From Paracoccus sp. (in: a-proteobacteria) (GTDB taxonomy: Bacteria > Pseudomonadota > Alphaproteobacteria > Rhodobacterales > Rhodobacteraceae): DNA of 64,000 bases. The stretch lies in the NCBI RefSeq assembly GCF_030538655.1, contig NZ_JAUNTO010000004.1, forward strand, positions 62,001 through 126,000, written 5' to 3'. Positions 8,713 to 17,436 of this stretch are shown one piece after another (within the stretch, counting starts at the first letter, position 1; every line of letters starts with the position of its first letter). The translations under genes and the position numbers were made by a program. The notes under the pieces are model-generated. The model made no database searches, had not been told where the DNA came from, and worked only from the letters and a program-made list of their open reading frames with translations.

Positions 8713-9833
8713 CAGACCGCCCCGCCTTCTTCGCTGTTGTTATCGCCGGGCGGCAAGGATAGGGCCGCACCTTGTGCCACCCGTGCCGCCAGCCGGTCCT
8801 GAAAGCCGGATCGCGCCAGTTGGAACGCCAGCTTGATTGCCGCCGAAACCCCCGTCGCATCGGCAGAGCCGTGTGATTTCACCACCGTGCCGTTCAGCCC
8901 CAGAAACACGCCACCATTCACCCGGCGCGGGTCGATGCGCTTTTGCAGGCGTTTGAGCGAACTCATCGCCAGAAGGGCCGCGAATTTGGACATGATCGAG
9001 TTGTTGAACGCCTCACGCAGAAAATCACCGACCAGCTTGGCTGTGCCTTCGCCGGTCTTCAAGGCGATATTTCCGTTAAAGCCGTCGGTCACGATCACGT
9101 CGGCGCGCGCGCCGGGCAGGTCGCCCCCCTCGACAAAACCGACATAATCGAACTGCGCCTGCGCGGCGACCTTGCCGATCAGGTCATGCGCCTCTTTCAG
9201 TTCGGCGCGGCCTTTGTGTTCTTCGGTGCCGACATTCAGCAGGCCGACGCGTGGACGATCCAGCCCCAGCCCGTTGCGAGCGTAGGACGCGCCCATCATC
9301 GCATATTGCAGCAGGTCGGGCGCATCGGCGCGGATGTCGGCGCCCACGTCCAGCATGACGTTGAACCCCTGAGGATTGCGCGAGGGCCACAGGCAGGCGA
9401 TGGCGGGCCGGTTCACGCCGGGCAGCTTGCGCAGCCGCAGCATCGACAGGGCCATCAGCGCGCCGGTATTGCCGCAACTGACCGCCACCGTCGCTTCGCC
9501 CGCGCGGACCGATTCGATGGCTGACCACATGCTGGTGCCCTGCGCGTTGCGGATCACCTGGCTGGGCTTGTCGTTCATGGTGACGACGCCCTGCGCATCG
9601 CGGATGTCGCAACGCTCAGCCAGCCCTTTGCGACGCGACACAAGGCGGGTCAGTTCGTCCTTGGGACCATGCAGGATAAAGCGGATTTCCGGGTTTTTGC
9701 TGGCAGATGCCGCCATTCCGGCGATCACTGCCGTCGGCCCACGGTCGCCGCCCATCGCATCAACCGAAATCACCACGCTACCCCCTTGCTCGGGGGCGCG
9801 CGGTGCATTTGTCTTGCTGGATTCCACCGACAT
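8712..9833 (-). CDS. plsX: Phosphate acyltransferase PlsX
   Basis: PlsX makes acyl-phosphate from acyl-ACP, the donor for PlsY in phospholipid synthesis. The 373-residue product has the diagnostic DAMGGDRGP near the N-terminus, a central SCGNTGALMALS motif and a VTDGFNGNIALKTGEG motif. About 20 residues precede the usual beginning of the family, so the true start may be slightly internal; no strong ribosome binding site decides it. It lies between rpmF and fabH, so the operon ties ribosomal protein supply to lipid synthesis. Confidence 0.95.
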   Translation of the reverse strand: MSVESSKTNAPRAPEQGGSVVISVDAMGGDRGPTAVIAGMAASASKNPEIRFILHGPKDELTRLVSRRKGLAERCDIRDAQGVVTMNDKPSQVIRNAQGTSMWSAIESVRAGEATVAVSCGNTGALMALSMLRLRKLPGVNRPAIACLWPSRNPQGFNVMLDVGADIRADAPDLLQYAMMGASYARNGLGLDRPRVGLLNVGTEEHKGRAELKEAHDLIGKVAAQAQFDYVGFVEGGDLPGARADVIVTDGFNGNIALKTGEGTAKLVGDFLREAFNNSIMSKFAALLAMSSLKRLQKRIDPRRVNGGVFLGLNGTVVKSHGSADATGVSAAIKLAFQLARSGFQDRLAARVAQGAALSLPPGDNNSEEGGAV

Positions 9834-9855
9834 CAGGCCGCTGACGCGCGCCGGA

Positions 9856-10062
9856 TCAGGCGGCGTCGTCGTCCAGATCGACGTCGTTTGCCTGCGCGAT
9901 CACTTCGCGGTCGGCATAGTGGCCGCAGGACGGGCAAACGTGGTGCGGACGTTTCAGTTCGCCGCAGTTCGGGCATTCGTTGGGGTTGCCAGCGACCAGC
10001 GCATCGTGCGAGCGGCGCATGTTGCGGCGCGAGCGGGTCACGCGATTCTGGGGGACAGCCAT
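9856..10062 (-). CDS. rpmF: 50S ribosomal protein L32
   Basis: This 68-residue basic protein begins [19 protein letters not shown], the standard L32 N-terminus, and carries two CxxC pairs (CPNC and CPSC) that bind zinc. It is therefore the zinc-dependent form. It sits between yceD and plsX, the usual bacterial neighbourhood. The acidic DVDLDDDAA tail is ordinary for alphaproteobacteria. Confidence 0.97.
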   Translation of the reverse strand: MAVPQNRVTRSRRNMRRSHDALVAGNPNECPNCGELKRPHHVCPSCGHYADREVIAQANDVDLDDDAA

Positions 10063-10180
10063 GTCTCAACCTCGGGTCTGATATTGCGGGCACCTACAGG
10101 CGGCCGCCATGAAAATTCGGAACGAACCGCGCCAATACGCCAAGAGCCGCCGCCATGCAAGGGGCTGCAAGCGATTCGTC

Positions 10181-10705
10181 CTAGTTGCGCGGTTTCAGCA
10201 GGTCCGCCAGCCCGGAAAACGGACGCTGACGGGTTTCGTCCTGTTCAGGCTGCGCGGGTGCCGTGTCCAGCGCGGCACCGTCGGCGCGCGGATACAGTGG
10301 CAGGGACAGCGACAGCGCCTCGATCATGGCGGCGCCGGTGTCGATATATTGGCCAAGCGGTTCGATGTCCTGGTCGGGGACTTCGGTTTCGGCCTCATCC
10401 GGCATTGTGGCGTGGGGGGAATACAGAATGCGCAGGTCGTCGCTGATGGCGGTTTCCACCGGCTCCAGCGTGACGACGCAGGGCTGCACCACACGCGCGT
10501 CCATCCGGGCGGTCAGCAGCCAGGAATCGTTGCCTTCGGGACGGATGCGGCCGCTCATATGCAATGCGGGCAGGCCCAGCAGGCCCAGTTCCTGCGCGAT
10601 GGCGGCGCGCTGATCGGGATCGGGGCGCAGGTCGAAATCATTGTCGCCACGCGGATTCAGATGCGCCACCCGCAGCCGGTGGGAAAAAATTGTCGGATCA
10701 GACAT
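10181..10705 (-). CDS. YceD family protein (DUF177)
   Basis: This 174-residue protein matches the YceD/DUF177 family found next to rpmF across bacteria, which has been connected with 23S rRNA accumulation in plants and bacteria. The start at 10705 is chosen because AAAGG precedes it and the product begins MSDPTIFSHRLRVAHL. A conserved core (QEPLG-like DIEPLGQYIDTG) and a C-terminal RPFSGLADLLKPR, typical of DUF177, are visible. It is the first gene of the operon and diverges from bamE. Confidence 0.88.
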   Translation of the reverse strand: MSDPTIFSHRLRVAHLNPRGDNDFDLRPDPDQRAAIAQELGLLGLPALHMSGRIRPEGNDSWLLTARMDARVVQPCVVTLEPVETAISDDLRILYSPHATMPDEAETEVPDQDIEPLGQYIDTGAAMIEALSLSLPLYPRADGAALDTAPAQPEQDETRQRPFSGLADLLKPRN

Positions 10706-10810
10706 GGCACGGCCTTTCTGCGCAGCGGATCGAATTTCTTGAGCGCGGATGACGAGTTTGCTAAGCGGGGCGGGCGGCGTCAACCGTCGCAGGTAAGGGA
10801 CGGGAAAAGA

Positions 10811-11257
10811 ATGGCGACCTTTCGGCAGGTTATGATCGTTGTGCTGCTGGCCTTGGCGGCCTGTGCGCCGGTTTATCGCAACCACGGCTATGTGCCCCCG
10901 CCCGAGGATCTGGAACAGGTCGTTGTGGGGCAGACCACGCAGGATATGCTGGATGCCACGATCGGGCGGCCCTCGGCGCAGGGGCTGCTGACCGGCTCGG
11001 GCTGGTATTACGTCGGGTCGCGTTGGCGCGACTTTGGCCCCACCCCCCCGCGCGAGGTGGAACGGCAGGTCGTGGCGATCAGCTTTGCCCCCAATGGTGT
11101 TGTGACGAATGTCGAACGCTTTGGGCTGGAACGTGGGCGCGTGGTGGTTCTGTCGCGCCGCGTGACCGAGGGCAGCATCACCCCGGTGTCGTTCATCGGT
11201 CAGTTGATGGGCAATATCGGCAACTTCCAGGCGGGCGATCTGCTGCGCGACGAATAA
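10811..11257 (+). CDS. bamE: Outer membrane assembly lipoprotein BamE (SmpA/OmlA)
   Basis: BamE is an accessory lipoprotein of the BAM complex that inserts beta-barrel proteins in the outer membrane. The 148-residue product has a lipoprotein signal peptide ending in a lipobox (LAAC, Cys near residue 18), then an SmpA/OmlA domain with [19 protein letters not shown]. The ATG at 10811 follows a purine-rich AAGGGA. Placement divergent to yceD-rpmF-plsX-fabH is the usual arrangement in Rhodobacterales. The C-terminal extension after about 120 is less conserved. Confidence 0.88.
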   Translation: MATFRQVMIVVLLALAACAPVYRNHGYVPPPEDLEQVVVGQTTQDMLDATIGRPSAQGLLTGSGWYYVGSRWRDFGPTPPREVERQVVAISFAPNGVVTNVERFGLERGRVVVLSRRVTEGSITPVSFIGQLMGNIGNFQAGDLLRDE

Positions 11258-11261
11258 ACCA

Positions 11262-11292
11262 CATCGGGTGTCGCGCCGCTGCGCGCCCGATG
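11262..11292 (+). terminator. Hairpin after bamE
   Basis: CATCGGG (11262-11268) pairs with CCCGATG (11286-11292), with an inner GCGC/GCGC stem, five bases after the bamE stop. Only TTAT follows, so termination may be partial before fhs. Confidence 0.5.
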
Positions 11293-11343
11293 TTATCCCT
11301 TGGCGAACGGTGCACATCGCGCCGCCAGCCGGGGGAGGGAATC

Positions 11344-13011
11344 ATGAAAACCGACATCGAAATCGCCCGTGCGGCGGTCAAGCGTCCGATTGCCCAGATC
11401 GCTGCCCGGTTGGGGCTAGGGCCGGACCAGATCCTGCCTTATGGTCATGACAAGGCCAAGATCACCCATGACGCCTTGGCCGCGCTGCCCGACCATCAGG
11501 GACGGCTGATTCTGGTCACAGCGATCAATCCCACCCCCGCGGGCGAGGGGAAAACCACCACCACCGTCGGCCTTGGCGATGCGCTGAACCGCATTGGCAA
11601 GCGCGCCACCATCTGCATCCGCGAGGCCAGCCTTGGCCCCAATTTCGGCATGAAGGGCGGCGCGGCGGGCGGCGGCATGGCGCAGATTGTCCCGATGGAG
11701 GATATGAATCTGCACTTCACCGGCGATTTTCACGCCATCACCAGCGCCCATAACCTGTTGTCGGCGATGATCGACAACCACATCTATTGGGGCAATGCGC
11801 TGGACATCGACACTCGCCGGATCACCTGGCGGCGTGTGGTCGATATGAACGACCGTGCGCTGCGCGACATCACCGTGGGTCTGGGCGGCGTGTCGAACGG
11901 CTTTACCCGTCAGACCGGCTTTGACATCACCGTCGCGTCCGAGGTGATGGCGATTCTCTGCCTGGCCACCGATCTGGCCGATTTGCAGGCGCGTCTGGGG
12001 CAGATCGTCATCGGCTATACCCGCGACCGCGCGCCGGTGACGGCCAGCGACATTGGCGCGGATGGCGCGATGACCGTGCTGCTGCGCGATGCGCTGCAAC
12101 CCAATCTGGTGCAGACGCTGGAAAACAATCCGGCCCTTGTCCACGGCGGGCCATTCGCCAATATCGCCCACGGCTGCAATTCGGTCATCGCCACCCGCGC
12201 CGCGCTGCGCCTGTCGGATTACGTTGTGACCGAGGCGGGCTTTGGCGCCGATCTGGGGGCGCAAAAGTTTCTGGACATCAAGTGCCGCAAGGCCGGGCTG
12301 ATGCCCTCGGCCGTGGTGGTGGTCGCGACCGTGCGCGCGTTAAAGATGAATGGCGGCGTTGCCCGCGCCGATCTGGGGGCGGAAAATGTCGTCGCGGTGC
12401 GGAATGGCTGCGCCAATCTGGGGCGGCATATCGAAAACATGCAGGGTTATGGCCTGCCGGTGGTGGTGGCGATCAACCATTTCACCGCCGACACCGATGC
12501 CGAAATCGCCGCCGTGCAGGAATATTGCGCCGCGCTTGGGGTGCAGGCGGTGGTGTCACGCCACTGGGCCGAAGGCGGTGTCGGGGCCGAGGATCTGGCC
12601 CGCGCCGTCATCGCCGCCGCTGACAGTGATGCGGCGGATTTCCGGCTGCTTTATTCCGACGAGATGCCGCTGTGGGACAAGATCGAAACCATCGCCACCC
12701 GCATCTATCGCGCCGCCCGGATCGAGGCCGCGCCGGGGGTGCAGGCGCAGTTGCAGGCATGGGAACAGGCGGGCCATGGCAATCTGCCGGTCTGCATCGC
12801 CAAGACGCAATATTCCTTCAGCGCCGACCCCGACCTGCGCGGCGCACCCCAAGGCCATACGCTGCCCGTGCGCGAGGTGCGCCTGTCCGCCGGGGCGGGC
12901 TTTATCGTCGTCATCTGCGGCCAGATCATGACCATGCCCGGCCTGCCGCGCGTGCCCGCCGCCGAATCGATCCGGCTGAATGATCTGGGGCTGGTCGAAG
13001 GGCTGTTCTAG
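11344..13011 (+). CDS. fhs: Formate-tetrahydrofolate ligase
   Basis: Fhs uses ATP to join formate and tetrahydrofolate, giving 10-formyl-THF for one-carbon metabolism. The 555-residue length is typical. The P-loop [11 protein letters not shown], the [22 protein letters not shown] block and the [14 protein letters not shown] motif are all present. The ATG at 11344 has a strong GGGAGGG site. Its stop interlocks with the stop of the convergent LysR gene in a CTAG overlap. PurU, which acts in the opposite direction on formyl-THF, lies 6 kb away in the same window. Confidence 0.97.
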   Translation: MKTDIEIARAAVKRPIAQIAARLGLGPDQILPYGHDKAKITHDALAALPDHQGRLILVTAINPTPAGEGKTTTTVGLGDALNRIGKRATICIREASLGPNFGMKGGAAGGGMAQIVPMEDMNLHFTGDFHAITSAHNLLSAMIDNHIYWGNALDIDTRRITWRRVVDMNDRALRDITVGLGGVSNGFTRQTGFDITVASEVMAILCLATDLADLQARLGQIVIGYTRDRAPVTASDIGADGAMTVLLRDALQPNLVQTLENNPALVHGGPFANIAHGCNSVIATRAALRLSDYVVTEAGFGADLGAQKFLDIKCRKAGLMPSAVVVVATVRALKMNGGVARADLGAENVVAVRNGCANLGRHIENMQGYGLPVVVAINHFTADTDAEIAAVQEYCAALGVQAVVSRHWAEGGVGAEDLARAVIAAADSDAADFRLLYSDEMPLWDKIETIATRIYRAARIEAAPGVQAQLQAWEQAGHGNLPVCIAKTQYSFSADPDLRGAPQGHTLPVREVRLSAGAGFIVVICGQIMTMPGLPRVPAAESIRLNDLGLVEGLF

Positions 13012-13925
13012 GCACCTTGCCACGGCTTGCCGCCGTCCAGCTCTCCCACCAGATGATCGACAAAGCGGCGCAGCTTGGGCGGCATCGGCTCGACCGGGGG
13101 CCAGATGGCGGCGATCGGCAAAGGCCGGGTGCCATAATCGGCCAGCACCGGCACCAGCCGCCCTTCGTGCAGCGATCGCGCGGCGATAAAACCGGGCAGC
13201 ATGGCGATGCCCAGTGCCGCTTCGGCCATGTCGCGCATCGCCTCGCCATTGTTCAGCGACAACCGGCTGTGAACCGGGGCGGCGATCATCCGGTCGCCCT
13301 GACGGAACTGCCACATCTGCGCGTTGGGAACGTGGGAATAGCCAATGACCTGATGCCGCGCCAGATCAACCGGGGTCGTCGGCGTGCCATAAGCCGCCAG
13401 ATAGTCGGGGCTGGCGCAGCAAATGATCCGATCCTCGCACAGCTTGCGCGCCTTCAGGGCGCTGTCGCGCGCCTCGCCGATACGAATGCCAATATCAAAC
13501 CCTTCGCGCGGCAGATCGCGGGCGCGGTCATCGTAATCGGCGATGATTTCCAGTTCCGGGTTCGCGGCGGCAAAGCGAGCGATGATCGGGCCAAGATACA
13601 GGGTGCCAAAACTCATCGGAGCGGCGATCCGTAACGTGCCACGCAGAGGCGCTACGCCGTCCATGCCCCATGCGGCGCTTTCAGCCGCAGCCGCCAGATC
13701 GGCCAGCACGGGGCGCAACCGCTCGGCCAGACGCTGCGCGGCTTCGGTGGGTGTGATACGGCCAGCGTTGCGCCGGAACAGCGCCGCCCCAAGCGCGGTT
13801 TCCAGATTGCCAATCCGCTTGCTGACCACCGATTTGGCCACATTCAGCCGCGCAGCGGCGGCGGTGACGGTGCCATGATCCAGCACAGCCAGAAAGGTTT
13901 GCAGGTCGGTCAGCTCGTAACGCAT
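13008..13925 (-). CDS. LysR family transcriptional regulator
   Basis: This 305-residue protein has an N-terminal winged helix-turn-helix (about 5-60, with [20 protein letters not shown]) and a C-terminal substrate-sensing domain. The start at 13925 gives the usual LysR length and an N-terminus [12 protein letters not shown]. It is divergent from a VOC dioxygenase gene, with a perfect LysR-type box between them, so that dioxygenase is the likely target. Its inducer is not shown by the sequence, but the neighbourhood suggests a quinone or aromatic compound. Confidence 0.9.
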   Translation of the reverse strand: MRYELTDLQTFLAVLDHGTVTAAAARLNVAKSVVSKRIGNLETALGAALFRRNAGRITPTEAAQRLAERLRPVLADLAAAAESAAWGMDGVAPLRGTLRIAAPMSFGTLYLGPIIARFAAANPELEIIADYDDRARDLPREGFDIGIRIGEARDSALKARKLCEDRIICCASPDYLAAYGTPTTPVDLARHQVIGYSHVPNAQMWQFRQGDRMIAAPVHSRLSLNNGEAMRDMAEAALGIAMLPGFIAARSLHEGRLVPVLADYGTRPLPIAAIWPPVEPMPPKLRRFVDHLVGELDGGKPWQGA

Positions 13926-13968
13926 GATCGCTGAATAGAACCGAATGCAAACCGACACAACACGACCG

Positions 13969-13983
13969 TTCGCGAAATGCGAA
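13969..13983. promoter_or_regulatory. LysR-type operator box
   Basis: TTCGC-GAAAT-GCGAA is a perfect inverted repeat that contains the T-N11-A core expected of LysR boxes. It lies 44 bases upstream of the LysR start and 76 bases before the divergent dioxygenase start. Confidence 0.6.
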
Positions 13984-14058
13984 TGCGGTGGTCGGGGTGC
14001 GTGGCCTCGCCTCGGGCGCGGCAGATGCCATATCTGTCCCAAGCGAAAGGAGATCACC

Positions 14059-14997
14059 ATGGATCTGACCGGTATTCACCACCTGACGGCCATCACCGCC
14101 GATGCCCCCGCGAACAAGCGGTTCTATACCGAAACGCTGGGGCTGCGGCTGGTCAAAAAGACCGTCAATCAGGACGATACGTCCGCCTATCATCTGTTCT
14201 ATGCCGACGGGCTGGCCAGCCCCGGCACCGACCTGACATTCTTTGACTGGCCTGTGGCACGCGAACGCCGCGGCACCCATTCGATCAGCCGCACAGGGCT
14301 GCGCATCGACGAGGGCAGCCTTGACTACTGGGCCGCGCGTCTGCGCGATGCAGGCGTGCAGACCGGCCAGCCGGCAACGACTGATGGCCGCGCCTCGCTG
14401 GATTTCGAGGATGGCGAAGGTCAGCGTTTCCGCCTGACCGCCGACCAGCCCGGCGCGGCGAACCCATGGGACCGCAGCCCGGTGCCCGCGCAGCATCAGA
14501 TCCGGGGGCTGGGGCCGATCACCATCTCGGTGCCTGATCTTGCCCCGACCGAGGCGATCCTGACCATCGTCATGAACATGCGCCGCACCCGCGATTATCC
14601 CAGCCCCGACGGGCAAGGGCAGGTGCATGTGTTCGAGATGGGGCAGGGCGGCCCGGCGGCGGAACTGCACGTCGCGGTTCAGCCCGGCCTGCCGGTGGCG
14701 CGGCAGGGCGCGGGTGCGGTGCATCACGTCGCCTTCCGCACACCTGATCCGGTGGGGCTGACGGAATGGACCGAACGGGTGCGCGAGTTCCGCATCCCCT
14801 CCTCGGGCGAAGTCGAGCGGTATTACTTCCGCAGCCTGTATTTCCGCGAACCGGGCGGCAACCTGTTCGAGATTGCCACCGATACCCCCGGCTTTACGGT
14901 GGACGAGCCGCTGGAAACCCTTGGCGAAGGTCTGTCGCTGCCGCCGTTCCTCGAACCGCGCCGCGACCAGATCGAAGCCAATCTCAAACCGCTATAA
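14059..14997 (+). CDS. Ring-cleaving dioxygenase, VOC family (MhqO/PcpA-like)
   Basis: This 312-residue protein has two vicinal-oxygen-chelate modules and resembles the hydroquinone-type extradiol dioxygenases (MhqO, MhqA, LinE, PcpA). The iron ligands can be assigned to H7 or H8 (GIHHLTAI), H222 or H223 (VHHVAFRT) and E271 (NLFEIATD). It should open hydroquinone or catechol rings in the cytoplasm, consuming O2. AAGGAG precedes the ATG. It is divergent to a LysR regulator with an operator between them, and is paralogous to the first 300 residues of the fusion gene on the other strand at 15755-17278. Substrate is not determined. Confidence 0.87.
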   Translation: MDLTGIHHLTAITADAPANKRFYTETLGLRLVKKTVNQDDTSAYHLFYADGLASPGTDLTFFDWPVARERRGTHSISRTGLRIDEGSLDYWAARLRDAGVQTGQPATTDGRASLDFEDGEGQRFRLTADQPGAANPWDRSPVPAQHQIRGLGPITISVPDLAPTEAILTIVMNMRRTRDYPSPDGQGQVHVFEMGQGGPAAELHVAVQPGLPVARQGAGAVHHVAFRTPDPVGLTEWTERVREFRIPSSGEVERYYFRSLYFREPGGNLFEIATDTPGFTVDEPLETLGEGLSLPPFLEPRRDQIEANLKPL

Positions 14998-15013
14998 AAA
15001 ACTGTCAGAACAA

Positions 15014-15041
15014 GGCCGCCCTCTTCCGGGGCGGCCATTTT
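15014..15041 (+). terminator. Intrinsic terminator after the VOC dioxygenase
   Basis: GGCCGCCC (15014-15021) and GGGCGGCC (15029-15036) form an 8-bp stem with a 7-base loop, followed by ATTTT. Confidence 0.75.
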
Positions 15042-15049
15042 CGTTGTCG

Positions 15050-15102
15050 GCATCTTCGGTCTGAAAATATCCTCAGGGGGTCCGGGGGCAGAATGCCCCC
15101 GG
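15050..15102 (-). repeat. Dispersed intergenic element, copy A
   Basis: Read on the minus strand this copy is CCGGGGGC-loop-GCCCCCGG (perfect 8-bp hairpin at 15082-15102), then GGACCCCCTGAGGATATTTTC, AGACC and GAAGATGC. It lies just after the stop of the minus-strand pseudogene. Related copies are at 18469-18502, 31592-31645 and 52468-52512. Confidence 0.75.
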
Positions 15103-15117
15103 CGTCGCGGGACGCAA

Positions 15118-15673
15118 TCAATCCGCGTTTTTGCTCCGTGCTGCCGCTGTCGCCTGTGTCCACCAGTGCAGATCGTCCAGCGTCCCTTTCAACGAGGGCA
15201 ACGGGATGTCATCCACTTCGGACATCGGCTTGCCCTCGCCCAAGGGCGATTCCTTTATGAACGCCCCGACACCCAGATGCACGACGTTGCGCACCGGCAT
15301 CAGCCCTCGCGCCGCCGACGCCGCCATAGCCAAAGGGCGCCACCGGCTTGCGCAGCCAGTCTTTATATGCCTGATCCAGCGCATTCTTCGACGCGCCGGT
15401 GATTGCGTGGTTCTATTTCGCCGCCACGGACAGATAACTGTCGAATTCACTGATCTTCTTTTGCCACGCTACCGCCTTGGGGTCTTGCGGCGGGGTGTGC
15501 AGATTGGATGCCGCCTCATCAAAGGAAGGCAGATCGAAATCGCGCGGACCTACAAATTCAAAGCTCATGCCGTCGCGATCTTTGGCCTTTTCCATCAGCT
15601 ATTCAATCGACTGATCGGCAAGGCGGGTCTTGAGGGGCGGTCCGGTGACAACGGCGATGTTTGGCTCGCTCGT
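15118..15673 (-). pseudogene. Decayed NADPH-dependent FMN reductase (quinone/azo reductase type)
   Basis: Joined conceptual translation gives a flavodoxin-fold reductase: PNIAVVTG at the N-terminus, then MEKAKDRDGMSFEFVGPRDF, NHAITGASKNALDQAYKDW, PFGYGGVGGAR and finally PVRNVVHLG through SEVDDIPLPSLKGTLDDL. Lesions seen: the probable start codon is ACG (15671-15673) after an AGGGA site; an in-frame TAG lies just before MEKA near 15600; another TAG at 15413 replaces the Tyr of the usual EYNH; and the frame changes near 15305-15325, where a stretch after GGAR also appears deleted. Several independent hits argue for real decay rather than one sequencing error. It lies between two ring-cleavage genes, and quinone reduction would fit there. 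An intact flavodoxin-fold reductase elsewhere (50943-51482) is only distantly similar. Confidence 0.82.
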
Positions 15674-15754
15674 GCCAGGGTTCCCTGCGATGATATGTGA
15701 AAGCCCGCGCGTTCGGGGGAACCGAACGCGCGGGCCAGGCCGTCATGGGGCAGA

Positions 15755-17278
15755 TCAAGGGTTTTGCGCCAGCCAATCCTGCGCAGCTGCCAGATCATCC
15801 GGCGACAGTTGATGCCCGGTCGCCAGAACACGCGCTTCCAGCGCCACACCGGCCCCGGTCAGGCTGCGTTCCAGCGGTGGTGCCAGACGCGTAAACGGGT
15901 CATCCGCGCCCGACAGCAGCAGTGCCGAGGTTCCGCTCAGGTCGGCCTGTGGCGGTTGCTCCAGCACCTCGATCCCGCGCAGCAGGATCGCGCGCCGGGC
16001 CAGGCCCGGATGCAGCCGCATGGCGGCGCCCAGCAGGTTGGCGCCGTTGGAATAGCCCAGCCACACCGCCTGCGCCGGGTCGATGCCATAGGCGCGCGGC
16101 AGTTCGGCGGCGAAACCGGCCAGCGCCGCCGACTCGGCCCGGATGTCGGCCTGATCATAGCTCATCGCGTCAAAGCGGCGGAACCAGCGGTTGATGCCTT
16201 CCTCGCTCGAACGTCCGCGCAGGCCCAGCAGGGTTGCGCGCGGCGCGATCCGGGCGGCCAGCGGCATCAGGTCGGTTTCCGATCCACCCGTGCCATGCAG
16301 CAGCAGCATCACCTGCCCGTCGGGGTCGTTGGGGCGATGAAAGCGGTGGATAAAGGGCAGGTCGCGCATCGGTGTCCTTTCCTCGCCCGGCAGGGCGAAT
16401 TGTGGCAGCATCACCCGCAGATCATCAATGCGATGCTGGTCATGGGGCGGCATGAATAACTGATGGCCCAGGGTCTCGGCTGGTTCGTCGATGGTAAAGC
16501 CGGGGGCGTCGGTAGCATATTCCGTCAGAATGCCTGCCGGATCGCGGGCATAAAGCGACAGGAAATAGCGCCGGTCATGCACGCTGGTCGTGGCCGCAGA
16601 GCCAAGCGCCAGCCGCATCCGCCGCACGGCATCGACATCCGGGGCGCGAAACGCCACGTGATCCAGAATCCCGGTGCCGGGAATGCCGGGAAAATAGCCG
16701 GTGGCATCGCGCAGATCCACGCTGTCGGTATCAGACTCAAGCCGCCGCACCGCCCCTTCGGCCCGCGCAAAGCGATAGCCGAAACGGGTGATGAACGCCT
16801 CGGTTTCCTGCGGTTGATCGGTCAGCAGCGTAACCCCGCGCAGCCGAGTCGGCGCGATAGGGTCAGGCAGTGGCGCGGCGGCAGGCAGATCGACACCAAC
16901 CAGCTTGACGATGATGCCGTCCGGGTCTTTCAGCCGCAGCACGGTCTCGCCGAATTCGCGCGCCGGTCCCGTGGCAGGCACCCCTGCCGCCATGGCACGG
17001 GTCAGCCAGTCGCCAATGCGGTCAGCGGGCACGGCCAGCGCGATCTCGGCCACCTGACCCAAGCCGGTTCGGCCGGGTGCGCCATCCTCCCACACCAGAA
17101 AGCTGATGATGGAACCGGGCGAGCCAAGCGCGTCGCCATAAAACAGGTGCAACTGTTCCGCATCCTCGAACCCGCCGGTGCGCTTGACCAGCCGCAGGCC
17201 CAGAAAGCCCGTGTAGAAATCGACATTGGCCTGCACGCGGCGCGTGATGGCAGTGACGTGATGAATGCCGGTGGTCAT
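15755..17278 (-). CDS. VOC ring-cleaving dioxygenase fused to alpha/beta hydrolase (MhqO-MhqD-like)
   Basis: The 507-residue product joins two enzymes. Residues 1 to about 295 are a double VOC dioxygenase like the intact gene at 14059-14997, with likely iron ligands H7 (IHHVTAI), H207 (LDHVAF) and E253 (LTEYATD). Residues about 305-507 are a carboxylesterase/phospholipase-type alpha/beta hydrolase like MhqD: oxyanion HGTGG (328-332), nucleophile S410 in GYSNG, an acidic residue at 459-460 (GADDPF) and H489 (TGHQLSP). In Bacillus, MhqO/MhqE dioxygenases and the MhqD hydrolase are separate proteins induced by quinones. The start at 17278 has a clear AAAGGGG site and gives a family-typical N-terminus. 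The likely job is ring cleavage followed by hydrolysis of the product; order and substrate are inference. Confidence 0.87.
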   Translation of the reverse strand: MTTGIHHVTAITRRVQANVDFYTGFLGLRLVKRTGGFEDAEQLHLFYGDALGSPGSIISFLVWEDGAPGRTGLGQVAEIALAVPADRIGDWLTRAMAAGVPATGPAREFGETVLRLKDPDGIIVKLVGVDLPAAAPLPDPIAPTRLRGVTLLTDQPQETEAFITRFGYRFARAEGAVRRLESDTDSVDLRDATGYFPGIPGTGILDHVAFRAPDVDAVRRMRLALGSAATTSVHDRRYFLSLYARDPAGILTEYATDAPGFTIDEPAETLGHQLFMPPHDQHRIDDLRVMLPQFALPGEERTPMRDLPFIHRFHRPNDPDGQVMLLLHGTGGSETDLMPLAARIAPRATLLGLRGRSSEEGINRWFRRFDAMSYDQADIRAESAALAGFAAELPRAYGIDPAQAVWLGYSNGANLLGAAMRLHPGLARRAILLRGIEVLEQPPQADLSGTSALLLSGADDPFTRLAPPLERSLTGAGVALEARVLATGHQLSPDDLAAAQDWLAQNP

Positions 17279-17379
17279 GGTGGTCCCCTTTCTGTTGTGC
17301 TTCATATGGCACCGACATGGCATCGGCCCACAGCGCGGCGCGCTGACACCGGGTTCGCGATTGACGAACATATCCGGCC

Positions 17380-17409
17380 TTGGCAGTGCAGGGTCATGCG
17401 CCCTAGAAT
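17380..17409 (+). promoter_or_regulatory. Candidate sigma-70 promoter of the pirin gene
   Basis: TTGGCA (17380-17385) and TAGAAT (17404-17409) are 18 bases apart, 27 bases before the pirin start. It lies in the region divergent to the fusion gene. Confidence 0.5.
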
Positions 17410-17436
17410 CCCGTATAACAGATGAAAGGACAAGAT

